NCBI RefSeq assembly: GCF_001514065.1
Contig: NZ_KQ948423.1
Span: 829,717 to 893,716 of the forward strand
Source of the DNA: Streptomyces antibioticus
Lineage (GTDB): Bacteria > Actinomycetota > Actinomycetes > Streptomycetales > Streptomycetaceae
DNA length: 64,000 nucleotides
Direction of reading: 5' to 3'
A program made the translations under genes and the position numbers. Below the pieces are notes generated by a model. It was given only the letters and a program-made list of their open reading frames with translations. It was not told the origin of the DNA and did no database searches. This document shows positions 18,187-26,333 of the stretch, one piece after another (positions within the stretch are counted from its first letter, which is position 1; every line of letters begins with the position of its first letter).

Positions 18187-19644
18187 CTACTGGGGAGCCG
18201 GGACCGGTTCGGACACGAGTTCGGGGGCGCCGCGGCCGGCCAGCCGCTCGCGCCAGGCGGTGAGGACCGCCTCGTCGGTGGCCGGGGTCGCCAGGGACAC
18301 CGCCACGTACGCGGCGAGGGAGAGCAGCAGGCCGTAGTAGACGGGCTCGTTGGCGAGGATGCCGTAGCCCGCCATCAGGCCGATGACCGCGAGGCCGCCG
18401 ACGACGACGGACGCGAGCGCGCCGTGCACCGTCCCCCGCTTCCACAGCAGGCCGCCGAGGATCGGGACGAGGAGACCGCCGACGAGCAGGTTGTACGCCA
18501 CCGTCAGCGCCTCGACGACGTTGTTGAGCGCGATGGCCGTACCGATGACGCCGACGCCCATGATGAGGATGAAGGCGCGGTTGCCCGCCACCTCGTCGCG
18601 CTCGCCGCCGGTGGCCTTGCCCCGCAGGCGCGACCAGATGTCGTTGTTGGCGACGGTCGCGCAGGCGATCAGCGCGCCGGAGGACGTCGACATCACGGCG
18701 GCGAGCGCGGCGGCCAGCACCAGGCCCCGTACGCCGACCGGGAGTTCGTCCTTGACGATGGTGGCGAAGGCGTCGTCGGCGCTGCCGAGCTTGGGGTAGA
18801 GGACCTTGGCCGCCGTGCCGATGACGGCGCCGGCGAGGGCGTACGCGAGACAGTAGGTGCCCGCGACCGTGCCGCCCCACTTGGCCGTCCGGTCGCTGCG
18901 GGCGGTGAAGACGCGCTGCCAGATGTCCTGACCGATGAGCATGCCGAACGTATAGATCAGGACGTACGTGAAGATCGTCTCGCCGCCGATGCCCAGCGGG
19001 TCGAAGTACGAGGTGGGCAGCTGGTCCTTCATCGCGCCGAAGCCGCCCGCCTTGACGACGGCGATCGGGAGCAGCAGGAGCAGGACGCCGACCGTCTTCA
19101 CCACGAACTGGACCATGTCGGTGAGGGTGATCGACCACATGCCGCCGAGCGTCGAGTACGCGACGACGATCGAGCCGCCGAGGACGATCGCGACGGTCCG
19201 GTTCATGTCGAAGAGGACGTCGAAGATCGTGGCGTACGCGATGGTCGAGGTGACCGCGAGCATGAGGGTGTACGCCCACATGACCACGCCGGAGATGACG
19301 CCGGCCCGGCCGCCGTACCGGAGGTCCAGCATCTCGGAGACGGTGTAGACCTTGAGGCGGGCGATGCGGGCCGAGAAGAAGACGGACAGGGCGAGCAGTC
19401 CGAGGCCGATGGTGAACACCATCCAGGCACCGGAGAGGCCGTACTGGTAGCCGAGGCCGACGCCGCCGATGGTGGAGGCGCCGCCGAGGACGATCGCGGC
19501 CATGGTGCCGGAGTACATCGCGGGTCCGAGCCGGCGTCCGGCGACCAGGAACTCGCTCTTGGACTTGGCGCGGCGCATGCCCCACCAGCCCATGGCCAGC
19601 ATGCCGAGCAGATAGACGACGATGACTGTGTAGTCGATGGCCAT
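18187..19644 (-). CDS. Sodium:solute symporter (SSS family)
   Basis: The protein has 485 residues; the ATG at 19644 follows GGAGG at 7 bases. It has about 13 membrane helices and SSS-family features: EFLVAGRRLGPAMYSGT in the first loop, YTVSEMLDLRYG, and GLVLAAALAAVMSTSSGAL, where the Ser/Thr residues form the second sodium site. It should import an organic solute driven by sodium. It is the first gene of the symporter-ureohydrolase-TPP enzyme string and is divergent from the PucR regulator, so its substrate is probably the guanidino compound or a related nitrogen source. Confidence 0.85.
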   Translation of the reverse strand: MAIDYTVIVVYLLGMLAMGWWGMRRAKSKSEFLVAGRRLGPAMYSGTMAAIVLGGASTIGGVGLGYQYGLSGAWMVFTIGLGLLALSVFFSARIARLKVYTVSEMLDLRYGGRAGVISGVVMWAYTLMLAVTSTIAYATIFDVLFDMNRTVAIVLGGSIVVAYSTLGGMWSITLTDMVQFVVKTVGVLLLLLPIAVVKAGGFGAMKDQLPTSYFDPLGIGGETIFTYVLIYTFGMLIGQDIWQRVFTARSDRTAKWGGTVAGTYCLAYALAGAVIGTAAKVLYPKLGSADDAFATIVKDELPVGVRGLVLAAALAAVMSTSSGALIACATVANNDIWSRLRGKATGGERDEVAGNRAFILIMGVGVIGTAIALNNVVEALTVAYNLLVGGLLVPILGGLLWKRGTVHGALASVVVGGLAVIGLMAGYGILANEPVYYGLLLSLAAYVAVSLATPATDEAVLTAWRERLAGRGAPELVSEPVPAPQ

Positions 19645-19835
19645 GGTGGGGCCTCCTTCGCGAACATCCCGGTGGCGTGTCGTGCAGAGGGGGGTGGGGA
19701 CGACGGCAGGGGCTCGCGGGGACATCCGCCCGTACCCGCGGCTGCCGGTCGGGACTGACATTAGGTGGCCGGAAAGCGGCTGCGAAGTGTACTTTTCATC
19801 CAACGAGGCCGTTCGGAGTGAAGGAAACGCACACC

Positions 19836-21617
19836 ATGCCGGACCCGGCCGTCCCGCCCACCCCACCGGTCCCGCTGGCCGCACTGCTGGCCCGCGAGGA
19901 CCTCGCGCTGCGGCAGATCGCGGGCCCGGTGGACCCCGCCGCCGTCATCCACTGGGCGCACACCTCGGAGATGGCGGACCCGTACCCGTATCTGCTGGGC
20001 GGCGAGCTGCTGCTGACGGCGGGCGTGCACGTGCCGGAGGCGGCCGGGTCGGGGGCGTACTTCGACGACTACGTCGCGCGGATCGTCGCGGCGGGCGGCG
20101 CGGCCCTGGGCTTCGGTCTGGCGCCGGTGCACGACACGGTCCCGCGCGCCCTGGTGGCGGCCTGCGAGGCGTACGAACTCCCGCTGATCGAGGTCCCGCC
20201 GCAGACCACCTTCTCGGGCGTGGCCCGCGCGGTCTGGCAACTGATGGCGCAGGCCCGCCTCGCCGAACTCCGCCGCGTGACCGAGGCCCAGCAGAGCCTC
20301 GCCGCGGCCGCGTCCCGCCCGGACCCGGTGCCGTCGGTCCTACGGCAACTGGCCCAGCGCCTGGGCGGCCGGGCAGTGCTGTACGGGCCGGAGGGGACGG
20401 AGATCGCGGGGGCGGGACGGTTGGCGGGAAGCCCGGCGGCAGACCAACCACCGCCAGGCGCGGAGCGGGTGGTCGGCAGCCCGGCGGCAGACCCACCCGC
20501 AGCAGGCGCGGCCGCGAGGCGTCCAGCCCAGGCCACGGCCCCGGGAGGGCCGCCCGAAGCCGACGTTCCGCCCGCGCTCGCCGAGTTGGCCGAGCTCGCC
20601 CAGGTCGTCCGTCCCTCCGGTCCCGGCATCCCCACCTCCGCCACCCACACCGCCGCCGGTGTCCATCTCGCCGCCTACGCCCTCGGTGCCGGGCAGGGCT
20701 TCGTGCTCGGGGTGGCCGCGCCGACCCGCGCCCCCGGCGACCACACCATCGCCTCCGTCGCCGCCGTCCTGCTCTCCCTCCTCACCGGCGAGCACCAGAG
20801 CGGCTCGGGAGCGGCCCGCTCCTCGGCTCTGGTGCGGCTGCTGCTGGGCGCCGCGCCGCAGGAGGTGGCGGGGCTGCTGGGGTCGGGGCGGTGGGTGGTG
20901 GTACACGCGATCCCGTCCGCACAAGCGGGAGCCGCGGCCGACGCCACCTCAGCCGCACGGGCGGGAGCCGCGGCCGGCGCCACCTCAGCCGCACGGGCGG
21001 GAGCTGCGACCGGCGCCGCACCGGACACGCGGGCAGGAGCCGCGGCCGGCGCCGCACCGGACACGCGGGCGGGAGCCGCGACCCCGGCCCACGCCCCCTC
21101 CTCCGGCCCTGACGCCGTCGCAGCCTCCGCACTCGGCGCCGCCCTGGGTTCGCCGCTCGTCGACCTCGCCACGGACGTCGTACGCGTCCTCCTGCCCGCC
21201 GAGCGGGAGCCGGCGGCCCCGCACCCCGGCTGGGCCCTCGGCGTCAGCGCCCCCGTCGAGCCGTACGACTGGCCGCTCGCCGACGCCCAGGCCGCCCGTG
21301 CCCTCGCCCGGGCCCGTGCCACCCGCAGCGACCTCGTCCGGCACGGCGGCCGGCCGGGTCTCGCCGCTCTCGTCCCGCCCGACGAGGCCGAGGCGCACGC
21401 CCGTGCCCTGCTCGCGCCGATCGCCGACTCCCCCGCCCTGCTGGACACCCTGCGCACCTGGCTGTCCCTGCACGGCAGTTGGGACCGGACGGCGGTGGCA
21501 CTCGCCGTGCACCGCAACACCGTGCGGCAGCGGGTCGCCAAGTGCGCGGCGCTGCTCGACGCCGACCTCGACGACCCCGACGTCCGCATGGAGTTGTGGT
21601 TCGCCCTGCGTGAGTGA
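19836..21617 (+). CDS. PucR-family transcriptional regulator
   Basis: The protein has about 593 residues. The N-terminus (10-150) matches the PucR ligand-sensing domain (LALRQIAGPVDPAAVIHWAHT, EAYELPLIEVP). The C-terminus holds the PucR helix-turn-helix (HGSWDRTAVALAVHRNTVRQR). Between them is an Ala/Gly-rich insert made of five 12-residue repeats (see 20919-21098). I chose the ATG at 19836 with GAAGGAAA upstream; a GTG at 19818 is possible. It is divergent from the symporter gene across 191 bp and very probably controls that operon. PucR proteins typically activate nitrogen-compound catabolism in response to an intermediate. Confidence 0.85.
   Translation: MPDPAVPPTPPVPLAALLAREDLALRQIAGPVDPAAVIHWAHTSEMADPYPYLLGGELLLTAGVHVPEAAGSGAYFDDYVARIVAAGGAALGFGLAPVHDTVPRALVAACEAYELPLIEVPPQTTFSGVARAVWQLMAQARLAELRRVTEAQQSLAAAASRPDPVPSVLRQLAQRLGGRAVLYGPEGTEIAGAGRLAGSPAADQPPPGAERVVGSPAADPPAAGAAARRPAQATAPGGPPEADVPPALAELAELAQVVRPSGPGIPTSATHTAAGVHLAAYALGAGQGFVLGVAAPTRAPGDHTIASVAAVLLSLLTGEHQSGSGAARSSALVRLLLGAAPQEVAGLLGSGRWVVVHAIPSAQAGAAADATSAARAGAAAGATSAARAGAATGAAPDTRAGAAAGAAPDTRAGAATPAHAPSSGPDAVAASALGAALGSPLVDLATDVVRVLLPAEREPAAPHPGWALGVSAPVEPYDWPLADAQAARALARARATRSDLVRHGGRPGLAALVPPDEAEAHARALLAPIADSPALLDTLRTWLSLHGSWDRTAVALAVHRNTVRQRVAKCAALLDADLDDPDVRMELWFALRE
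20919..21098 (+). repeat. Five tandem 36-bp in-frame repeats inside the PucR gene
   Basis: Five consecutive 36-bp units encode AQAGAAADATSA, ARAGAAAGATSA, ARAGAATGAAPD, TRAGAAAGAAPD and TRAGAATPAHAP. They differ by a few bases each, so they arose by slippage or unequal exchange and are partly diverged. They form a flexible linker between the sensory and DNA-binding parts. Copy number probably varies among strains. A second, two-copy duplication around 20428-20510 (SPAADQPP / SPAADPPA) lies in the same gene. Confidence 0.85.
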
Positions 21618-21670
21618 CCCGTGTCCCAGCGTCCGGGACACCCCGCACGCGCACCGTCACCTGCCTCACA

Positions 21671-22468
21671 ATGGACCCCATGCCGATACCCGGGACTCCC
21701 AGCCGCGCCGAGCTCGTCGACCACCTCGTACGGACCCGCATCGCGGGCGACGTCGCGACGCCCCGAGAGAACAACCTCTCCCACTACCGTCAGCTCGCCA
21801 ACGGCAACCGCCACTACTGGCTCGGCCTGGAGCTCGGCGACCGCTGGAGCGACGAGCAGGACGTGCTCGCGGTGATGGCGGAGCGGGTGGGTGTCAACGA
21901 CGATCCCGAGTACCGGTACGGCCAGGACACCATCGACCCCGAGCTGACGGTCGACGGCCTTGAGCGCATGGCGGCGCGGCTGCGGAAGGCCGCCGAGGGG
22001 CGGCAGCGGGTGCTGTTCGCGACCGGTCACCCGGGCGGGCTCCTGGAGGTCCACCACTCCACGGCCGCCGCACTGCGGGCCGCCGGCTGCGAGATCGTCG
22101 TCATCCCGGAGGGGTTGCAGACGGAGGAGGGGTACGTCATGCAGTTCGCGGACGTGGCGATGCTGGAGCACGGCGCCTCGCTGTGGCACACCCACTCCGG
22201 CGAGCCGATGAAGGCCATCCTGACGGGGATGGAGCGGGAAGGGCGTCCGCTGCCGGACCTCGTCGTCGCCGACCACGGATGGGCCGGGTACGCCGCCCAG
22301 CACGGCGTCGACTCCGTCGGGTACGCCGACTGCAACGACCCCGCCCTCTTCCTCGGCGAGGCCGAAGGCACCGTCCAGGTCACGGTCCCCCTCGACGACC
22401 ACGTCGTCAGCCCGCGCCACTACGACCCGATGACGGCGTATCTGCTGGCGGAGGCGGGACTGAGATAA
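21671..22468 (+). CDS. Conserved protein of unknown function (relatives often labelled phosphatase)
   Basis: The protein has 265 residues (256 if the second ATG at 21680 is used). Visible features are ATGHPGGLLEVHHSTAAAL in the middle, VVADHGWAGYAAQHGVDSVGYAD and NDPALFLGEAEGTVQVTVPLDD near the end. These give an alpha/beta protein with conserved Asp, His and Gly in loop positions. I recall homologues in Streptomyces carrying the name phosphatase, but I see no diagnostic HAD, DHH or PP motif. It follows the PucR gene by 53 bases on the same strand and converges on the CDF transporter gene. Confidence 0.6.
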   Translation: MDPMPIPGTPSRAELVDHLVRTRIAGDVATPRENNLSHYRQLANGNRHYWLGLELGDRWSDEQDVLAVMAERVGVNDDPEYRYGQDTIDPELTVDGLERMAARLRKAAEGRQRVLFATGHPGGLLEVHHSTAAALRAAGCEIVVIPEGLQTEEGYVMQFADVAMLEHGASLWHTHSGEPMKAILTGMEREGRPLPDLVVADHGWAGYAAQHGVDSVGYADCNDPALFLGEAEGTVQVTVPLDDHVVSPRHYDPMTAYLLAEAGLR

Positions 22469-22480
22469 CACACGGACAGC

Positions 22481-23455
22481 TCACGGCCAGGGGTTCAGCC
22501 CCTCCGTCCGCTGCTGTGCGTGCCCCGGCGTCGGGTCCAGGTACACCCTGGTCACGCCGGGGAACGCGGCCCGCAGCCGCAGCTCGGCCTGTTCGCAGGC
22601 CCACTCGATCTGCGCCGCCGTCGACACGTCCCGGAAGTCGACCTTGGCGGCGACCAGCGCCTCCCGCGGCCCCTGCACCAGCGTCGTCAGCTCCAGCACG
22701 GCCTCGATGTGCTCCACCGCCAGCAGCTCGGCCCGGATCCGCTGCCGCATGGGCTTGGGCAGCGGGCGGCCGATCAGCAGCTCCGCGTTGGACCGCCCCA
22801 GCACCCACGCCACGCACAGCAGCAACAGCCCGATGAGCAGCGAGGCGATCCCGTCCCACACGCCCGAACCGGTGAGCTGCCCGCCGAGCAGCCCGCCCGC
22901 GGCGAGCACCAGGCCGATCAGCGCGGCCGAGTCCTCCAGGACGACGGCCTTCACGGCGGTGTCGGGGGTGTGCCGGAGGTAGAGCTTGAACGGCGCCTGG
23001 AAGCGGGCCGCCTCCCGGCGCGCCTGCTTCAGTCCCGTCCGCAGCGAGTAGCCCTCCAGGAGGAAGGCGACGCCGAGGACGATGTACGAGACGAGCGGGT
23101 CGCCGAGTTCCTCGCCCGCGACGAGGGTGTGGATGCCGTCGTAGAGGGAGAAGACCGCGCCGCCGACGAAGGTGGCGACGGCGGCGAGCATGGCCCAGAT
23201 GTAGCGCTCGGGGCCGTAGCCGAGCGGATGGTCCTCGTCGGCGGGCTTCTCACTGCGCTTCAGGGCGGTGAGCAGGAGTACCTCGGTGACGGTGTCGGCG
23301 ACCGAGTGCGCGGCCTCGGAGAGCATCGCGCTGGACCCGCTGATCACACCGGCGACCGCCTTGGCGAGGGCGATGCCGAGGTTGGCGACGGCCGCCACGA
23401 TCACCGTGAAGGTGCTCTCGCCGCCGCCCTGTTCCGCTGCTTCCGCTTCCGTCAT
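22481..23455 (-). CDS. Cation diffusion facilitator family metal exporter
   Basis: The protein has 324 residues with six membrane helices in the N-terminal 210 residues and a cytoplasmic metal-sensing domain after it. The CDF signature region is SSAMLSEAAHSVADTVTEVLLL. The zinc-site HxxxD pattern is present in AAHSVADT (helix 2), and VLEDSAALIGL lies in helix 5. DHPLGYGPERYIWAM follows helix 2, as in this family. It probably exports Zn(II), Mn(II) or Fe(II) in exchange for protons. The ATG at 23455 has GAGGGG just upstream and lies 5 bases after the thioesterase stop, so the two form one transcription unit. Confidence 0.85.
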   Translation of the reverse strand: MTEAEAAEQGGGESTFTVIVAAVANLGIALAKAVAGVISGSSAMLSEAAHSVADTVTEVLLLTALKRSEKPADEDHPLGYGPERYIWAMLAAVATFVGGAVFSLYDGIHTLVAGEELGDPLVSYIVLGVAFLLEGYSLRTGLKQARREAARFQAPFKLYLRHTPDTAVKAVVLEDSAALIGLVLAAGGLLGGQLTGSGVWDGIASLLIGLLLLCVAWVLGRSNAELLIGRPLPKPMRQRIRAELLAVEHIEAVLELTTLVQGPREALVAAKVDFRDVSTAAQIEWACEQAELRLRAAFPGVTRVYLDPTPGHAQQRTEGLNPWP

Positions 23456-23460
23456 GCCCC

Positions 23461-24333
23461 TCAGTGTTGCCGAGGAGCCCGGACCACGCCTTCCTGGATG
23501 ACCGAGATGGCGAGCTGACCGTCCTGTGTGTAGATGCGCGCCTGGCCGAGCCCGCGGCCGCCGTGCGCGGACGGCGACTCCTGGTCGTACAGGAGCCATT
23601 CGTCGGCGCGGAAGGGCCGGTGGAACCACATCGCGTGGTCGAGGGAGGCGCCGACGACGTCCCCGGTCGCCCAGCCGCCGCGCCCGTGCGCGAGCAGGAT
23701 CGAGTCGAGGAGGGTCATGTCGGAGACGTAGGTGGCGAGGACGACGTGCAGGAGGGGGTCGTCGGCGAGTTTGCCGTTGGTACGGAACCAGACCTGCGAG
23801 TGCGGTTCGCGCGGCTCGCCGAACTTCCCGTACGGCGGCTCGTCGACGTACCGCAGGTCGATGGCCTCGCGGGCCTCCAGGAACTTCTCGATGACGTCCG
23901 GCGCGATGTGGTCGTAGCCGCGCAGCCGCTCCTGCGAGGTGGGGAGCGTGGCGGGGTCGGGGGCGGCCGGCATCGGGGCCTGGTGGTCGAAGCCGTCCTC
24001 GTGCTTCTGGAAGGACGCCGACAGCGCGAAGATCGGCTGGCCGTGCTGGACGGCGACGACCCGGCGGGCGGTGAAGGAGCGGCCGTCGTTCATGCGCTCG
24101 ACCGTGTAGACGATCGGCGCGCCCGGGTCCCCGGCGCGCAGGAAGTACGCGTGCAGGGAGTGGGCGAGACGGTCCTCGGGGACCGTGCGCCCGGCGGCGA
24201 CGAGCGCCTGGGCCGCGACCTGACCGCCGAAGACGCGCGGGACGATGGCGGGCCGGGACTGGCCGCGGAAGATGTTCTCCTCGATCTGCTCCAGGTCGAG
24301 CAGATCGAGGAGACCCTGTAGTGCCTGACTCAT
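23461..24333 (-). CDS. tesB: Acyl-CoA thioesterase II
   Basis: The protein has 290 residues of the TesB double-hotdog type: GLLDLLDLEQIEENIFRGQS at the N-terminus, RVFGGQVAAQALVAAG, LHAYFLRAGDPGAPIVYTVE in the first hotdog, and ASLDHAMWFHRPFRADEWLLY with GQARIYTQDGQLAISVIQEG in the second. Asp in SLDHAMWFH is the expected catalytic position. It hydrolyses medium- and long-chain acyl-CoAs. Its ATG is 35 bases downstream of the acyl-CoA dehydrogenase stop on the same strand, so the three genes (dehydrogenase, tesB, CDF) are probably co-transcribed. Confidence 0.9.
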   Translation of the reverse strand: MSQALQGLLDLLDLEQIEENIFRGQSRPAIVPRVFGGQVAAQALVAAGRTVPEDRLAHSLHAYFLRAGDPGAPIVYTVERMNDGRSFTARRVVAVQHGQPIFALSASFQKHEDGFDHQAPMPAAPDPATLPTSQERLRGYDHIAPDVIEKFLEAREAIDLRYVDEPPYGKFGEPREPHSQVWFRTNGKLADDPLLHVVLATYVSDMTLLDSILLAHGRGGWATGDVVGASLDHAMWFHRPFRADEWLLYDQESPSAHGGRGLGQARIYTQDGQLAISVIQEGVVRAPRQH

Positions 24334-24368
24334 GCAGTCATTTCTACTGGTCAGCGATTGCCGGGACC

Positions 24369-25526
24369 TTACAGGCCCATGTCCTTGGCGATGATCGTCT
24401 TCATGATCTCGTTCGTGCCGCCGTAGATCCGGTTGACGCGGTTGTCCGCGTACAGGCGGGCGATCGGGTACTCGTTCATGAAGCCGTAGCCGCCGTGCAG
24501 CTGGAGGCAGCGGTCGATGACGCGGTGCGCGACCTCGGTGCAGAACAGCTTCGCGGAGGCGGCCTCGGCCGGGGTCAGCTCGCCCGCGTCCAGCGCCTCG
24601 GTGGCGCGGTCGGCGACCGCCTCGGCGGCGTCGACCTCGGCCTTGCAGGCGGCCAGCTCGAACTTGGTGTTCTGGAAGGTGGCGACGGGCTTGCCGAAGA
24701 CCGTGCGGTCCGTGACGTACTGCTGGGCGAACCGGACGGCGGCCTTGGCCTGGGCGTAGGCGCCGAAGGCGATGCCCCAGCGCTCGGACGCCAGGTTGTG
24801 GCCGAGGTAGTAGAAGCCCTTGTTCTCCTCGCCGAGCAGGTCCTCGACCGGAACCTTCACGTCGACGAACGCCAGCTCGGCGGTGTCGGAGGTGCGCAGA
24901 CCGAGCTTGTCGAGCTTGCGCCCGATGGAGTAGCCCTCGGCCTTGGTGTCGACGGCGAAGAGGGAGATGCCGTGGCGGCGGTCCTCGGGGGTGGAGGACG
25001 CGGTGCGGGCGGCCACGATCACACGGTCGGCGTGGACACCGCCGGTGATGAAGGTCTTGGCGCCGTTGAGGACGTAGTGCGTGCCGTCCTCGCTCAGCTT
25101 GGCGGTGGTCTTCATGCCCGCGAGGTCGGAACCGGTGCCCGGCTCGGTCATCGCCAGCGCCCACATCTCCTCGGCGGAGACGAACTTGGGCAGGTAGCGC
25201 TTCTTCTGCTCGTCGGTGGCGAGCATCTTGATGTACGGCAGGGCGAGCAGCACGTGCACACCGGAGCCGCCGAAGTGGACGCCCGCGCGGGCCGTCTCCT
25301 CGTACATCACGGCCTCGAACTTGTACGAGTCGATGCCGGCGCCGCCGAACTCCTCCGGCACGTTGATCCCGAACAGGCCCAGCTCGGCGAGCTTGTAGTA
25401 GAACTCGCGCGGCGCCTGACCGGCCGCGAACCACTCGTCGTAGACGGGGACGACCTCGGCCTCGATGAAGGCCCGGAGGGTCTCCCGGAACGCCTCGTGA
25501 TCCTCGTTGAACACCGTACGGCGCAC
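24369..25526 (-). CDS. Acyl-CoA dehydrogenase, LCAD-like active site
   Basis: The protein has 385 residues with the acyl-CoA dehydrogenase fold: TEPGTGSDLAGMKTTA near the FAD, FGKPVATFQNTKF, and LQLHGGYGFMNEYPIARLY. The C-terminal motif reads IYGGTNEIMK, with Gly where medium-chain enzymes have the catalytic Glu. As in long-chain enzymes, the base is more likely the Glu in LASERWG of the earlier helix. The start is the GTG at 25526 (GGAGG 8 bases upstream), which gives the usual family length. It probably oxidises long-chain or branched acyl-CoAs. An inverted repeat at 25561-25576 may be its operator. Confidence 0.85.
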   Translation of the reverse strand: MRRTVFNEDHEAFRETLRAFIEAEVVPVYDEWFAAGQAPREFYYKLAELGLFGINVPEEFGGAGIDSYKFEAVMYEETARAGVHFGGSGVHVLLALPYIKMLATDEQKKRYLPKFVSAEEMWALAMTEPGTGSDLAGMKTTAKLSEDGTHYVLNGAKTFITGGVHADRVIVAARTASSTPEDRRHGISLFAVDTKAEGYSIGRKLDKLGLRTSDTAELAFVDVKVPVEDLLGEENKGFYYLGHNLASERWGIAFGAYAQAKAAVRFAQQYVTDRTVFGKPVATFQNTKFELAACKAEVDAAEAVADRATEALDAGELTPAEAASAKLFCTEVAHRVIDRCLQLHGGYGFMNEYPIARLYADNRVNRIYGGTNEIMKTIIAKDMGL

Positions 25527-25560
25527 GTCCGCCACCTCCACCTGGCTCAGGGTCGCTTGT

Positions 25561-25576
25561 CTAAGCGCTTGCTCAG
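25561..25576. promoter_or_regulatory. Inverted repeat upstream of the acyl-CoA dehydrogenase gene
   Basis: CTAAGC-GCTT-GCTCAG is an imperfect palindrome 35-50 bases upstream of the dehydrogenase start. It resembles TetR-type operators found before fatty-acid degradation genes. It differs from the sites beside the neighbouring TetR gene (26261-26304), so another regulator may bind it. Confidence 0.45.
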
Positions 25577-25644
25577 ACAGCAAAGGTACCGGCCGGTAGG
25601 GAGGACCGTCCAGGCCGTCCGGGGGAACCCCTCCGTAACGCTCG

Positions 25645-26238
25645 TCACTCCCCCGCCGCGCCGAACGCCCCCCGGGCCATCCGGTGCAGCAGTTCCGCCG
25701 TGACCGCGCGGCCCGGCAGGGAGCCGGGGCGGCCCAGGTGCGGGGTCGAGTTCAGGAGGCCGAAGACCGAGTGGACGGCGGACCGGGCGGTGGGTTCCGC
25801 GAGGGCCGGGTACACCTCGCGGACGACCTCCACCCACAGCTCGACGTACTGCCGCTGAAGCTGCCGGACCAGCTTGCGGTCGCTGTCGCGGAGGCGGTCC
25901 AGCTCGCGGTCGTGCAGGGTGATCAGGGGCCGGTCGTCCAGGGCGAAGTCGATGTGGCCCTCGATGAGGGAGTCGAGGACGTCCGCCCCCGAGGAGCCGT
26001 CCGCCTCGGCCAGTCGCCGCTTCGCGCCCCGCAGCAGCTGCTCGCTGATCCCCACCAGCAGCTCCGCCAGCATCGCGTCCTTGCCCGCGAAGTGCCGGTA
26101 GAGGCCGGGGCCGCTGATGCCGACGGCGGCCCCTATCTCGTCCACGCCGACGCCGTGGAAGCCGCGCTCGGCGAAGAGTCGAGCGGCTTCCTTGAGGATC
26201 TGCTCGCGGCGGGTGGGGGCGTCGGTTCTGGTGGCCAT
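25645..26238 (-). CDS. TetR-family repressor of the branched-chain acyl-CoA operon
   Basis: The protein has 197 residues. The N-terminal helix-turn-helix reads ILKEAARLFAERGFHGVGVD, then AVGISGPGLYRHFAGKDAM, a classic TetR pattern. The C-terminal ligand domain (70-197) has no motif that reveals the ligand. It is divergent from the carboxylase operon, and the 95-bp gap contains two copies of a GTTA-n8-TAAC palindrome. It is therefore most likely an autoregulated repressor that responds to an acyl-CoA intermediate of leucine or branched-chain degradation, similar in role to known LiuR/AcdR-type regulators. The ligand is inferred. Confidence 0.85.
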   Translation of the reverse strand: MATRTDAPTRREQILKEAARLFAERGFHGVGVDEIGAAVGISGPGLYRHFAGKDAMLAELLVGISEQLLRGAKRRLAEADGSSGADVLDSLIEGHIDFALDDRPLITLHDRELDRLRDSDRKLVRQLQRQYVELWVEVVREVYPALAEPTARSAVHSVFGLLNSTPHLGRPGSLPGRAVTAELLHRMARGAFGAAGE

Positions 26239-26260
26239 GCAAGCAATTCTAGACAGGGAG

Positions 26261-26276
26261 GTTAGCGGTCGTTAAC
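26261..26276. promoter_or_regulatory. Putative TetR operator 1
   Basis: GTTAGCGGTCGTTAAC is a near palindrome of the form GTTA-n8-TAAC, located between the divergent TetR gene and the carboxylase operon. It lies 22 bases upstream of the TetR start codon. Confidence 0.6.
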
Positions 26277-26288
26277 CTGAAGGAAATG

Positions 26289-26304
26289 GTTAACGCTCAT
26301 TAAC
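26289..26304. promoter_or_regulatory. Putative TetR operator 2
   Basis: GTTAACGCTCATTAAC has the same GTTA-n8-TAAC form and lies 28 bp (centre to centre) from operator 1. It is 29 bases upstream of the carboxylase start codon. Two similar sites in a divergent intergenic region strongly suggest control of both promoters by the adjacent TetR protein. Confidence 0.6.
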
Positions 26305-26333
26305 AGTCGACCACTGGGTGAGGGGACCGCAGG

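Noticed and set aside
24321-25703. Plus-strand frame of 460 codons antisense to the acyl-CoA dehydrogenase
   Set aside because: It is a shadow frame typical of high-GC DNA; composition is Val/Leu/Gly/Asp-rich without motifs, and the opposite strand is a clear dehydrogenase.
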